Below are positions 37,699 through 49,319 of a stretch of DNA of 64,000 nt, piece after piece. The notes beneath the pieces were generated by a model. The model saw nothing but the letters and a program-made list of their open reading frames with translations, was not told the origin of the DNA and did not search any database. The position numbers and the translations under genes are program-made. Location: the NCBI GenBank assembly GCA_049724395.1, contig JAUGWO010000048.1, positions 1-64,000 of the forward strand. The letters run 5' to 3'. This DNA comes from Spongospora subterranea f. sp. subterranea (lineage: Eukaryota; Endomyxa: Phytomyxea; Phytomyxea; Plasmodiophorida). Positions within the stretch are counted from its first letter, which is position 1, and each line of letters opens with the position of its first letter.

Positions 37699-38590
37699 TG
37701 ACCATGAATATCAGGTCGATCTGAGCGGCGCTGGGCCCGGCGACGGTAATTGTCGCGTCTTGCTGAAGATGGTGGATCGCCGTCGCCCTGCCCTCGCCCT
37801 CCTGGGTTCCCCGTCTAGGCTGATCGATAAGCCCTGGCCAGATGGGGCGAGGTCGAAACCGGTTTCATAAAGTGCCCGATAATATATAATCTACGGAGAT
37901 GAGAAGTGATCAACGGTTCAGGTCCCAACTCCCCGTACAACAAATATCCCCAACGGGAAACTGCATCGATTCTGAGGGCAAATGAGCCAACCGCATGAAC
38001 TACTCTGATTATGTCCATGATATCCCCGCCCCCTTCTTGATCAATTCCCCACCGATCAGTATTCGGGTTTTAGCGCCAATCCACAGTTGGCGACCTACTA
38101 AACTGCTGCAATCACTGATTTTCTCATTACTAATCGTTCATGGCCGGGGTTGGCGAGATCACTTTCTTCGCCAACAAAAGGCTCTAAATTGATTGCCAGC
38201 AACGTTTGCTGGCAGGATATAGGTTATTGTCACTGCTATAAACAGTTCATCGGTCTCTGATTGGGTTTATTGGCAATCGTGGACTCGGGTCGGACCCCTA
38301 ATTATCAACTCAACCGTACCAACCAGGTTCTCAAATGTTGATTGGATCCCTATGATCAATGTTTACTATGGACACGCTCCATATAAGAAAGAACACAAGA
38401 GCCATTTGCCCAAATTTGGTCATAGATCTTTTTCGGCAGGATATCGCAAATCAATCCGTCAATATCCTGGCCTGGAGAAATCTGATTTTTGGGGATCGTT
38501 CAATGTACCACATATATCTATTGATTCACCATCTGTGTGGAAAATCTTTCACAACGAAACCCGCTGACAATTTCCACCCAACGCATCGAT
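37699..38590. other. Intergenic, no supported gene
   Basis: The plus frame at 37622-37870 is antisense to the first exon of the LMBR1-like gene and is a shadow. Plus frames at 38352-38604 show no family. The 3' part should hold the promoter of the bZIP gene. Confidence 0.3.
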
Positions 38591-39216
38591 ATGTCGATGA
38601 ATGATCGGGCCAATCCCTTCGACCTGATATCTCAGGAAATCGGACTCCCTTCAGGTAGATAATTCGTTCAACGCAAATGCGTTCTGGATTGGCGGTTCCT
38701 AGTAAGATATTTGGATTTTTTTCAGCAATGGGATTTGGCGCTCCACACCCGTATGCGTTTAGTCGTGGGCCGTCGGCTACAATGCAAATGGATATGATTC
38801 CGGATTTGCCTCCGATGCCAATGCATGGAATGCATCAGATAATCCATGGCCCGGTGCCCAAGAAGGGCAAATCGGGAAACACGAGGAAAGGGGACATGGA
38901 ACGGATCGAAAAACGACGCAAACGGGAGCGGGAAGCAGCGGCGCGATCGCGTCAACGGAAGATGGAGCTGATCGGGACGTTAGAAGCGAAAGTGGCGATG
39001 ATGAAGGACGAGATCCAGGCGCTGAAGCTCCAGGTAATGTCGCTGGGTGGGATTCCGGCAACGGGAGCGATCTCGAACGATATGCACGACAGTAATAGTA
39101 AGAAGATGAAGGCGATACATGTGGAGGAAGAAAGGGATGCCGATCATCATATGAGCAGCCATAATGGGTCGCCAATGGCGGTTCTGAAAATGCGACCCGC
39201 TAGCAGCTCAAAGTAA
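38591..39216 (+). CDS. bZIP transcription factor lacking the invariant Asn
   Basis: Exons 38591-38654 and 38726-39216 (intron 38655-38725) encode 184 residues. The N-terminus (MSMNDRANPFDLISQ) precedes a Met/Pro/His-rich segment. The basic region reads KRRKREREAAARSRQRK and runs into heptads with Leu at regular spacing (IGTLEAKVAMMKDEIQALKLQV), a standard bZIP. In the canonical basic region the residue nine before the last Arg pair is Asn (N-R-x-A-A-x-x-S-R); here it is Glu (E-R-E-A-A-A-R-S-R). Asn normally contacts bases in the half site, so DNA specificity should be changed. Oomycete bZIPs are known to carry substitutions at this site. The tail is Met/His/Ser-rich. Confidence 0.88.
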
Positions 39217-39740
39217 ACGGCTATTTTACTGCTTGTAGATAAATACGCAGCGTTCATTCATAAAGTATTGGCGAAATGATTGTGTTTAATTCCGAAGTTT
39301 TCTCGATGACCTTTATTGAGATCGCCGATATTCGCCAACAATTATCAAATTTTTCTGGCCGGGTTTGTCACTTGTACAGTGTTTGATGTCCGACGTCGAC
39401 TGTCTATCAACTCAAGGATTGCCCATCTTGTGGCTCTCGGCCGAATGCGAACTCGGACGAACCTCCGAGTTCCCCCCTTGCTGGAGAGATTCGCTCAGGA
39501 TCACATCATTCGTTATTCTGTTGTTATGGCAACGACACAAGGTTTATCGAAATCCGACCAACTGAAGAGCCGATGGGCAACCGGCTGCAACTGCTGGATG
39601 GCTGGTTCGGCTCCTGTATACTTGTGCCCTCGGTCGTATCGCATGAAGGGGACGCGTCCCTTCCCTGATTTTGTCCAACCAGGAATGGTAAGGACCCGAG
39701 TATCTGCAGGTTTTGTCAAGTTGTCTCAGGCTGCTCTTAG

Positions 39741-40133
39741 GCTGCGTTTGAGATCACCGCTTTCAACCCATACGGGGACGCGGTCGATGACGAAGTGAAC
39801 AAGAGGAGAAGCCTCGAACTGGAGATGGAGATCATTGGACGTTTTTCACCGTTTAGATGGTACCGCACGTATTTTTTCAGTGAGAACGGGTGGAGAGAAG
39901 ACGGGTTCCTTTTGGTTTATCATGATAAGAGGGTTGATGATTTCAACTGGATAATGGATATGGCAAGACGATACGGCCAAGGCGCCATCTATCGATATCG
40001 TGTTGAAGAATCCGATAGAGCGGCAGGTGACCCCAGTCGAAGAAAGCTATTGCGAACAACTGTCCCGGTTCTGACTCCAAATGTTGAATGTGAAATTGAA
40101 ATGGTTGCTGACGATAACTGTTTCACTGGATGA
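39741..40133 (+). CDS. DUF3293-like protein, 3' exon
   Basis: From a TTAG acceptor at 39740 the frame reads FEITAFNPYGDAVDD, EVNKRRSLELE, GWREDGFLLVYHDK, and MARRYGQGAIYRYRV, ending at 40133. The N-P...E-N...L pattern, W-x-E-x-G-F-L and A-x-x-x-G-Q-x-A-x-x-x-Y match DUF3293, a small domain of unknown function best known from bacteria and also seen in some protists. Upstream exons (39310-39700) were not resolved: several frames are open, one reading RFIEIRPTEEP and LDGWFGSCILVP and stopping near 39666. The start is therefore unknown. Confidence 0.6.
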   Translation, partial: AAFEITAFNPYGDAVDDEVNKRRSLELEMEIIGRFSPFRWYRTYFFSENGWREDGFLLVYHDKRVDDFNWIMDMARRYGQGAIYRYRVEESDRAAGDPSRRKLLRTTVPVLTPNVECEIEMVADDNCFTG

Positions 40134-40174
40134 ACTACTTACTGTCAACGGAAAGCCATCGCCAATGATAATCA

Positions 40175-42180
40175 CTAGAAATTGTCAAGATTTAATGAAT
40201 GTTTTGCAGTATCAGGTCGTCCTTGAATCATACATGCAAATACCAGAAACCCAACATTTAATAAAATTCCGACACCCAGGGCACCTGGATTTGAAAACCC
40301 CATCGAGACTAATGTGAAGAAGATAACGGACGACTTGACCATTGTGAGACCCCAGAGACCAAACCACCCTCCAGGTACTTTGAAAGGACGAAGAGTGGTT
40401 GACTCTTTATACCGTAAAACGACAAAAGCTGCGAATTCCAGGAGAAGCGCGATACTATAGACAAATGTTAAACGCGATATTGAGGATACCGCATTTGTAC
40501 CATGTGAAGACCATGTCAAGCTGTATCAAGTTTGTGAGATCCAATTGAACAACGATGCACATAACAGCACACTGCGCCCATAAAGCATTATATGGTATTC
40601 CATCGTTTGTCACCTTTCCCATCCATTCCGGTAAAACACGACACCTTCCTGAAAGTTCAGTTGACGGAAGCATTTTGCGTAAAACGTATGAGGGTAGACC
40701 GATTGTGAGATCGCTGGCCCATAGAGCATGCCACTTGAACATTAGCGGCTAACCCTGCATTGCATAGACCGAGGTTCGACAATAAAGCCGAGACAATCAC
40801 CAGAGTCCCTAACCTAAACATAATAGTCAGATTGTGAATCATTGTTGCCACAAGGCACACCATGGGGCGACGGATTGTGCTGCAGAGAAAAAACCGTTCC
40901 CGCTAGACCATGAAGTTGGATCTGGCATCAATGCGAACCCAAATATCACTGGAAATATATACGCCATGGTGGTGACCATGACCGCAAGAGCAATACCGGC
41001 CTGAATGTCAACCATTGAGAGACTGCCACTTGACGTTGGACGTCATACCGGCAATGTCGTTTTGGGGTCGGCGACTTCTCCAGCGATGGCCCCAATAGAA
41101 TCCCAGCCTGACATACATTATATGTGACTAAACGTGTTGGTATTAGAATAACAATCGCGAAAGAAACCTGTGGATGCCCAAAGCAGCACTGACAATAAAA
41201 CTCCTGTATCACGATGAGTAAAGAGCTGGATAAGCGGAGAACGTTCTCACCCCAGTCAATTGTAGAAGGAATCACAAGCCAATGGTTCATTTGGAATTTC
41301 AGAACCTGCAAAAAAAAGCTAGACGCCCACGGCCCATCACAGAAGAAACAGAGGCAGAATTACCGCAAACGGTGCCTCAATCACAAAAACTGCTAAGGTT
41401 CCGACCATGAGAAACGCTGACACATCAGCAACAACTTCAACACCAGCAGAGTTTACATAAGTTAGCGCAATGATAATCAATGGGCGTGAAATAATCGACG
41501 TCACTGATGAAATATGAGCAGGAAAATACGCCATAAATAAATTTGCTATGAGAACAGATTCGCGTCCTGAACGGAATGATTATGAAAAACAACAAAAATG
41601 ACATACGGTAGATGCATCTGTCGATAGTTCCGGCGACTAAAACGTTTATGGCATTGACGACACCTAATATCTGCCCAAGCCCTCGAAACACCCAGATTAG
41701 GCTGCCACCATTTTCAGGTATCATGGCGGCCAATTCTGCAGTCATCAATGCTTGTGGAATGGTCCAAACAAATGGTAGAGCGATTAATCTATACAAGTAG
41801 TGATTTAGCTCAACCAAAGCGTCACGAGGGCATTATATACCCGATTAGAGTTAGCCCAGCGCCACCAGCGTTGACTGCAACCGTACAATAAGGAATGATA
41901 CTCATCAGTACATATCGGGTGAGTACCTGCCGGCTCTAAACCGAAAGGTCCACCGCATCTGTGCAAAAACACTCTTAGTCGAACTTACACAGGCTTCATC
42001 AAGTCTGTACGTTAGGAAGAAAACCAAAAACACAAACTGGCGCAGCGAGACTGAACGCGTCCCCCTCGGCAGATTTTCACAAGAAAGTCGTTCGCCTCCA
42101 TGAAGAAACTCGTGCGTTTCGCCAAATGCTGCGTCATCACCCCAGGAAGAGCGAACCGAGACGTGGTTGGACCTCATCAT
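40175..42180 (-). CDS. APC-superfamily polyamine/amino-acid permease
   Basis: Minus-strand multi-exon gene from ATG 42180 to the stop at 40175. The first membrane segment, rebuilt across two introns, reads LRQFVFLVFFLT, then CGGPFGLEPA (the unwound substrate-binding GG-P-G motif), then NAGGAGLTLIGYI. It continues FVWTIPQALMTAELAAMIPENGG and LIWVFRGLG, the wording of plant/protist PUT and LAT-type transporters. The C-terminal exons carry ELSGRCRVLPEWMGKV, SRLTFVYSIALLLEFAAFVVLRY, RPFKVPGGWFGLWGL and LGVGILLNVGFLVF. Polyamine or cationic amino-acid proton symport at the plasma membrane is likely; the substrate is inferred. Middle exons (40750-41500) are fragmentary by eye and may contain damage, though several show helix-like stretches. 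Confidence 0.75.
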
Positions 42181-42502
42181 TCACAATTTTTGATTTTCGA
42201 CACAGCGCCACCGCCACGCTAATGACTCCGTAGCTGCTCTGAATCGAAGTTTTGAGGAGACGTTAAGAGGGAGGACCCATCGACATACGATTGGGGGCTG
42301 CTCTTGGTAACACGATTGTGGCACTGTACCAGGCTCAACTGAGAGGGGGAAAAGAGGGACCGGGTCCATCATGGAACATGGACAGGGGGGAAGAGACGGA
42401 GATGGGCACGGGGGCCGGAGGACATGGGACGGGGGAATCATAGAACACGCACAGGCTCTGATGTTTGATACGACTACAGTACTAGTATATTGAATATATT
42501 AA
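42181..42502. other. Intergenic, GC/G-rich stretch
   Basis: G-rich runs (GGGGGAAGAG, GGGGGCCGG) between 42340 and 42430; no gene recognised. Probably the promoter side of the permease. Confidence 0.3.
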
Positions 42503-43412
42503 TCACTTGTTGGCCTCACTTCCTTTCTTTGTTGCCCCTTGTGCAACCGACTTGATATTGTTAGCCAGATTCCCGACGCCTTTGACGGCGAACTTGGCCA
42601 ACACTTTGGCGGCTTGCACCGGCGTTATGTCAGGGTCTGTTGAGTTAGGAGCCTGTTGTATGCCTTGAGGCCCAGCCACGGCCGGATAAGACCTCTTCGA
42701 CTAAGTGGATAAAAAGCAAATTATTTTTCGGGTTAGAGCGACAATCTGTATATCAAAGTACATTATCTTCTTCTTGATACGGCGGTGGTGGATCATCAAC
42801 TGCAATTACAACAGGTTGAGCTCCGATAGGTGCATTTTTACTTCTAGAAGGGAGGGGTGCTGGTTGCTCTTGGGGGACAGTAGGTTCTGCATCGACCTCG
42901 TCTTCGCAACAGCAACGGATACAGCACAATGGTGCACAAGGTAGAGCGCATCCCAAACCAAATGGATGTGCCTCAGCATCCATGTTTGCCCGATGATTCC
43001 TGGCTTCGATGCTGTCATCACAGCATGGATCACAATGGCATCCTGTGGGCCAGCACCTTTCCGAACATTAGTTTTATACCTATGCAGGATCTTGATGCAG
43101 AGCAACCAACCAGAAAAAAGGATTATGAGGAAAACATATCGCAACATGGGTGGCCCTGGACTTTCTTCCGGTTCCCGCACACAGACCTGCATTTGGACAT
43201 TGATTTACATTGAAACCTGACAGAATATTAACATTCTGTGCACCTGTATGTGGAGGTTTCCTGATGGTATGCCTCCAACAACACAACCATCCGCAAAGGC
43301 ATGAACAGTGGGAAATACATCGTGCTGTTCGAAACCAAAACCGGAAACGGTACATGTACCATATCAAGAATATTGACACTGCTAGGACAGCGATGATCCA
43401 ATCGTAAAACAT
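42503..43412 (-). CDS. Small Cys-rich membrane protein(s) with PPxY motif
   Basis: Two possible reading blocks on one strand. The right block (from about 43412) starts with a transmembrane helix (WIIAVLAVSIFLIWYMY) followed by ARCISHCSCLCGWLCCW. The left block, starting at 43192 or 43147, has another helix (YVFLIILFSGWLLCIKIL), then CHCDPCCDDS, GCALPCAPLCCIRCCCEDE, and a PPPPY motif of the WW-ligand type. It is spliced (donor after EEDN, GTACTT to ACTTAG) to a tail ending in VAQGATKKGSEANK, stop at 42503. They may be two related genes or one gene with an in-frame splice between 43200 and 43170. Palmitoylated Cys clusters and a PPxY ubiquitin-ligase docking site are inferred. No family recognised. 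Confidence 0.5.
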
Positions 43413-43761
43413 TGCAAACGCATTTGAGAATTTGGTACTGTATGTATATCTGGCGTATAACGTCTAGAATATGCTTCCCGACACAGAAATATGCGAGCAG
43501 TTTGTGCATGTGTTTGGCAAAGGACCGAAAGCGGTTTGTTACGTTCATACGTCGTGACTTGTAGATGCTCTTGGGAAATGTGAATCCCCCCCAGCCACTC
43601 GTCGCATCCAGCGGCAGGATGATTGCGGAGACCCCACATTGCTGAATGGAAACCAAGCTAGGAATTGTGATAAAAAACTGAATGTTGGATATTTGCTGAT
43701 ACTTTAATGAACACGATTATCTGTTATTTTTTCTGACGTCACGAAGCACTTTGACTTGCTT
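43413..43761. other. Intergenic, nothing recognised
   Basis: Minus frames at 43382-43656 are open but have no family signature and overlap the neighbouring exon in other frames. Confidence 0.25.
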
Positions 43762-45420
43762 CTACGCAAAAAACAGTTTCGCAATTTCGAGTTGTGGTTG
43801 CATTTTGGCCATCTCGAGTACGGCACAAAATGTTTCGTCGTTCAAGACACTAGGAAGCCGAATGTCCTCAAGTATATGGTGAAAAGCTTTTCTGATTGAA
43901 AAACAATCCAGTTCCACTTTATTATGTTGAGCGTAATTCAAATGGGGATAGGTGACGGTTATAAATGTCTGCCAAATCGGTGACTGTGCACCCACGAAAT
44001 GCTGCCTTATACCCGAGATGTCTGAAAACCAGCGCCCATTGGTCATCCGTGAGCTACAAAATAAAACAAATAAGCAATTCGAAATACAACAGATTGCATG
44101 CCAAACCTTGCTGTACCCGCCAAGAACGGCGACAGTATGGAACAATGCCCATAGATCGACAGGTTTACCTTGAAACAATAGTTTGCATTGGGCAATATTG
44201 TCACGCAGCGATTCTTGACGAAACAATTCCAATTCCTCCAGAAAAAACGTTTTTTCTGCCTCGTAACTCCTTGTGCAATTGATACATCGATAATCATCGG
44301 AATCAGACCCAAATGGCGCATGTACATGACAGTAGCTAAAAAACAAAATTAGGTCGGATTATAAAATTTTTATTGCGAATACCTTATCCAGCAAGCTCTA
44401 CAACTAACAGCAGGGTTTGGGCTACGGCACAAGGAGCAAAGATGCTGTGGACATTTCCACTTCCCCGAAGGAATTCGTGCCTAACATGTGAACAGTATTG
44501 TTGAAAACTCGATCGAAGAACAAAAAATCGTTACCAATGCAACACAATCTGGATGATATAGCCGGCCACATCCGGCAACGTCACAGACAAGAACGGTCCC
44601 ACCAGTCTAAATATAACACGTTAATACTACAAATTCCATTTGGTCATGAAAGCTGCACTACTTTACAAATCAAACAATGTTCTTCATCTTCTAGCCTGGA
44701 TCGTCGATTCTTGCCACTGTGTCTCGGGTTGACGCCAATTATCCTGAAGAAATCATAAATAAACATCAAAAGAAACGAAAAATCATGCCTGTTCGGTGGT
44801 TGTGCGCATTTCGGGACATCAGCAAGATTTAAAGCAGCGGTTGTGTTGTGAAGACAAGAGTGGAGCAAGGTAAGGGCAACTTCTTGATCGACTTCAATTT
44901 GTGGAGGAAATCGATACCCTGCAATGCGTTAACGATGATAAAGTATCTGGCTTCATGGTAAGCCACCAACGCAGTTCATTCAAAAACATCTCGGTACTGT
45001 CCACATCTTCGGGGCGTTGTCTCCATACCAACTCGCCACATTTACGATTTTTATCGTCTTGCCCTGATTGACGAATAGTGGCCTAACAAATCACTCTTGA
45101 ACCATCGAACAAAAAAGACACAAAACCCAAAAAATGTTTAGATACACCATCCCTTCTAACCTGATATCGCTCCCCAATCCTGGAGTGACGAACAGGATGT
45201 AAAATTTCGCTGGGGCCATCAGCCCAAGCGGTTTCACCCATCAACCGTAAGTTAGCTGCGCCCAGGCCGCCGTTGTTTGGCTCGACCGTTCTAGCAGAAC
45301 GCCCTCCTCCCTATACCCAACCAATTAAATGTGAATGTGCCGTACCCAATACAATAAGGAATAACCTGTCCTATGATAGAGCTGATATTGGTACTAATGT
45401 TACAGACTGACCTGAATCAT
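43762..45420 (-). CDS. ELM2-PHD-ARID chromatin protein
   Basis: Exons pieced together on the minus strand. The start ATG at 45420 (M-I-Q, donor GTCAGT) joins GGRSARTVEPNNGG. An ELM2-like motif follows (HSRIGERYQATI). Then comes a PHD finger: CLICK, VCDVAGCGRLYHPDC, WKCPQHLCSLC, CRACW, with the expected Cys/His order. Last is an ARID-type helix bundle (FFLEELELFR, LLFQGKPVDLWALFHTVAVLGGYSK, then after an intron GRWFSDI and ITVTYPHL). The stop is at 43762. ELM2 binds histone deacetylases, PHD reads histone tails and ARID binds AT-rich DNA, so a corepressor subunit is the likely role. The combination in one short protein is unusual. Borders of the ELM2 exon are inferred from splice consensus. 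Confidence 0.65.
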
Positions 45421-45583
45421 AAATTCATGATACCATCAACTGGTAACAGAACTGATATGATGAGATAACTTATTTTAGGGCTGTTGGATATTAGTGTTGG
45501 TGAATATGGCGTTAGGACTTGTTAACCAGAGGTGAGGAATATTTATTGGATACCGTGAGGTTCGGTCAATCCGTTCAATTCTA

Positions 45584-46936
45584 TTGATGATGATTTATAA
45601 TCGGAATATATTGATATTTACGTTGTTGATCTTCGTTTCGGTTAGGTTGGCGGAAGTGGACAAGCCGTCGTTCGACATAACGGCTCGTGGCGGTCATGGA
45701 ATGCAACATGGTGAGCGCCATCAGCATCATGTCCCAACCTCGCCAGCTCCTGAAGATACGGATTCGAGGGGTCGCAGATTTAAGAAAAGAGAATGTACTA
45801 CACGTTGTGCAGGAGATCAACGATGCATATCACAATGTTCAGGGAAATCCCAGCAAAAGTCCAGATGCCAGCGCAGGTGCAATCAAGATCAGGCATGTTT
45901 GAAATCCTGTTCTGCGACAACAGGATGCCGTCAGAAATGTCAAGGAGATCAAGGCTGTATCTCGAGCTGCAATCAGAAGCAAAAAAGCCGAGATTGCCAA
46001 AGAAACTGCAAAGGCAACCAGCAATGTGTCGCAAATTGTAAACAGCAGGGAGGCAAGGGCTGTAATAGTAAATGCCGGCAGAAATGCCAGAGGCAATGCC
46101 AAGGCAATTCACAATGTCTGAAACAGTGCATTCAACAAGGTTCGCGGCGGCGTGATTGCCAAAAAGAATGTAAGGGAGATCAACAATGTTTAAACAAATG
46201 TAATGAGGATCAAAGCTCGGCGGAAACTGGAGACGGAACAGCAGGGGCTGGTGGCGCCAGTCCTGGGGCCGGTGATACCGGAGGTGGTGATCAAAATGGA
46301 GGCGCAAAGGGAGGTGGAACTGGGGATGGAGGCGCAAAGGAAGGTGGTGCTGGGGATGGAGGCGCAAAGGAAGGTGGTGCTGGGGATGGAGGCACAAAGG
46401 AAGGTGGTGCTGGGGATGGAGGCGCAAAGGAAGGTGGTGCTGGGGATGGGCAAACCCCTGGCGGCGCTGATAGCGGCGATACAGACGCAGGTACGGCTGG
46501 AGAAGATAAAGGTGGTACAGGAACCGCAGGAAACAGTGGTGCTGGGGCAGCAGATGGAGATACAGGAACTACGGGCACGACCGCACCAGAGACAGGGAAC
46601 TCTACCTTGAACGCCACCGCGACACCTGTTCCAACACCTCTACCAACTTCCGGCACAAACCGAACAAACGCAACCCAGGGTTCTTGTCTCCGACTATTGA
46701 TGGTGAAGCATGATGATTGACATTGTCATTGAGCAGGCGGATCAACACAGCAATGTTTCTTAAATTGCGGTACGAAATGCGAAGATGCCCAGTGTTTAAG
46801 AAAGTGTCAAAGGAACTGCAAAAAAGAACAGTGTGTTGTTGATTGTGGAGCGAAATGTGGAAAGAAGACAAATGCGCGAGGGTTCGATCCGAGTTGTTTG
46901 AAGTCGTGCATCGAGATATGCCAAACGCCATTATAA
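45584..46936 (+). CDS. Secreted Cys-rich repeat protein
   Basis: Exons 45584-46679 and 46737-46936, 431 residues. ATG 45584 (three Met in a row) opens a signal peptide ([15 protein letters not shown]). A basic RGRRFKKR site, suitable for processing, precedes a domain of about seven short repeats built on C-x3-C-x(5,6)-C-x3-C (for example [45 protein letters not shown]). Next comes a Gly/Ala/Asp spacer with 10-residue repeats ([10 protein letters not shown]), a Thr/Pro stretch rich in N-x-T sites, and after the intron more of the Cys motif ([15 protein letters not shown] to [13 protein letters not shown]). No family recognised. A secreted, disulphide-rich, probably O- and N-glycosylated surface or wall protein is inferred. 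Without the intron the frame would stop early and lose the last Cys block. Confidence 0.75.
46290..46455. repeat. 30-bp coding tandem repeat
   Basis: About five copies of a 30-base unit (GGAGGCGCAAAGGAAGGTGG plus TGCTGGGGAT) encode [10 protein letters not shown] within the secreted Cys-rich protein. The period is a multiple of three, so copy changes keep the frame. The reverse strand is open only as a consequence. Confidence 0.9.
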
Positions 46937-47064
46937 ATTACAAACAGAAACAATTCAGGCCGATGTTTAGAATAAAAAATTGAGATATTCAGTGTGTATT
47001 GAAACAGATTATGGTTAAATGGAAGCGGACAACGATATTGTGAAAGAAAGTTATGCTTTGAGTT

Positions 47065-49319
47065 TTAGAAGTCATGATGTTCGACAATATTCTGAAGAGA
47101 TGCTCGGCAGGCGATATTCGCTTGTAGCTTTATGCATGCAAGGTAGAGCCCGGAGAGCTATAACAGAATTGAGAGTTGAGACAGCACGAATCTTGAATAA
47201 ACTGATATCTACCTTCCTATGAAGTGCATAGGCTTCCACTGGGGGAGGAGTCAGTCTGTGTTCAAGCATTGTTCTCGCCAAAGCGGAAAGGCGTGACGGT
47301 ATCGATGAGTGAGCAAAATTGTACCTATCATGAACTGAGCTACACTACCATCTGGCGATACGTATTTAGTGACTGCCGCTCACGTCTCTGTTCGAAAGGG
47401 CTCACCAACGACAAGGGCACTTTCGACATGGGCTTCAAGCATTACTTTTGATTCCTGCCCTGTCCCTAACTGTTAGTAACTTCAAATAAACGGTGAATTG
47501 CATTACCGGTCAAGAATCCTAACGCAATGGAATGCTCAAGAATTGCATCCCTATCGGTATTGGCACATGCCCATACCATCGATAGATAATGGCGCAGGAA
47601 CTTTTCATCGTATGTTGAGCAGGATCCAAAGTCAAGTAGATAGATTATGTCCAAATGCGGGTTATATCTATATAGTCAAGAATTCGGAAGACATTGGTGA
47701 AGTACAGCGCTAAGTACTTACAAAAAATTGGCCCAATTCGGATCAGTTTGCATGAACTTAAACTCGAATAGTTCCATTAAGCATAGGCGAAGAAGTCTCT
47801 GGGCAACGGCATCACGACGTTCTGGCGACATTGTGCTGACTTTGTCCAGCTCAACTCCGTTAACGAACTCTGCAACAATTGGTTTTAAACACCATGACAC
47901 TAAACTCACAAAGCGTTGCACCTGAAGTTAAAACCCGCTTCGACGATAGAGCTTCGTATACTTTTGGAACGACGAAGTCATGATTTTGACTTACCAGTTC
48001 CGCGAATTTGACCTGATTTGCCAGCTCAATTGTGTAATCACACTCGCGAGACAACTCATTATGGGCGACCTCCAAAAGGTTGTCAATATACAGCCCTGAG
48101 AGTAAGCCAAATGAGAATTATTAAAAAGCGTGTTCCTTTCATGTACCTTTGGGAAAGACGTTCGTAAACTGCAGTATGCGTTTTACGTTGAGTAGATCAC
48201 TTTTGATAGAAGTTGCCACTCCTGCTCAAAAAGTCAGCGGATATCACATCACAATGAGCAGCTCAGACCTGGATATTGCACTTTGAGAACTACATCTTCT
48301 CCCGTTTTTAAAGTGGCTCGATGGACCTGGCCAATTGATGCAGCCGCAAGAGGAGTGAAATCGAAAGAGCCCAATTTCGATTCCCAGTCTGGATTACAAA
48401 GACATTGAACAGCCATAAAAAACAAAACGTGGGATGAAACACCTTTGCCGAGGTCTTCTTCGAGGACAGAAACAAGCTGTTCTCGAGGCATGGTATTGGC
48501 AGATGAACGAACTCGATCAAGAATTTTCTATAAACGGACATTGAGCAGGGCAGAACAGAGGACAACGCAAATCGAATAAGAAACAGAAAAGCACGGGATG
48601 TCGTGCAAGAACGTTCTCAAGATATATCAAAACTAGTGGGATACTTGAAATTCTGGGGGCACCAAGCTCTCATCTTGAATACTGAGCATTTGGCCTAGTT
48701 TCAGCGCCGCTCCCCTCATTCGGCACAATCCCGCTGTTAGACGCTCAGCATTCGCAGTAGTCAAGAAAGGAGACCCTAAACCATTAATTATATTGTCGGC
48801 AATCTGAGAAGCGTCGAAATTGCAAATTGACCTGCTAAAGAAGTTGACGAGGTCGGGGAAAACTTGACCACACGACGTGCGGCTTCTGTCACTGCACCCA
48901 TAGCCAATGACATCGACAAGGTTCCAAATTGAAAGATGCGTTCGGCAGGACTTGACGCCACACGATTCTCTGTGAATTTATCCGATCGAGGCTGCTTGAA
49001 ATTTTTCAAATCATCTTCGCCAAAATTATCGGGAAATCTGACCCAACCAAAAAAGATTTAAAATTGGAAAATGCCTGCAACCCTGACAATACCAAGGAAA
49101 GTGATACCTCGGTTTATCTGTGGCAGGAGGAGCGTCCACCGGGATCTGCGAAGCATCTGCCGGAACCACAGGTGGGTGAAATCGTTGGTCAAGTTTCGGA
49201 ATCGCAGCAACAATGGATTTGAAACATTGTCCTGCTAGCTCAGTGGCGACGAGAGCGGCGCCAGCTCCAACCCTGGTTAAGGAGCTGGCTTTTGGCCCAC
49301 AAATGCTCGGCCCGACCAT
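47065..49319 (-). CDS. COQ8: COQ8 / ADCK3 atypical mitochondrial kinase
   Basis: Minus-strand gene with about ten exons, ATG 49319, stop 47065. COQ8 is an atypical kinase/ATPase supporting ubiquinone synthesis on the inner mitochondrial membrane. Seen: a helical leader with [18 protein letters not shown], the family-specific KxGQ segment ([16 protein letters not shown]), [16 protein letters not shown], the Ala-rich nucleotide loop AAASIGQVH that replaces the Gly-rich loop, [10 protein letters not shown] (Lys), [36 protein letters not shown] (catalytic Asp/Asn) and LLDFGSC (DFG). The tail, spliced after LHRK, reads [18 protein letters not shown] and ends in EHHDF. All diagnostic residues are present, so it should be active. 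Confidence 0.92.

Noticed and set aside
37622-37870. Plus-strand ORF of 82 codons
   Set aside because: Antisense to the first exon of the LMBR1-like gene, whose start and first intron are well defined.
45798-46656. Long minus-strand ORFs rich in Pro/Ala/Ser or His/Leu
   Set aside because: Reverse readings of the Gly-rich repeat and Cys repeats of the secreted protein; periodicity explains the lack of stops.
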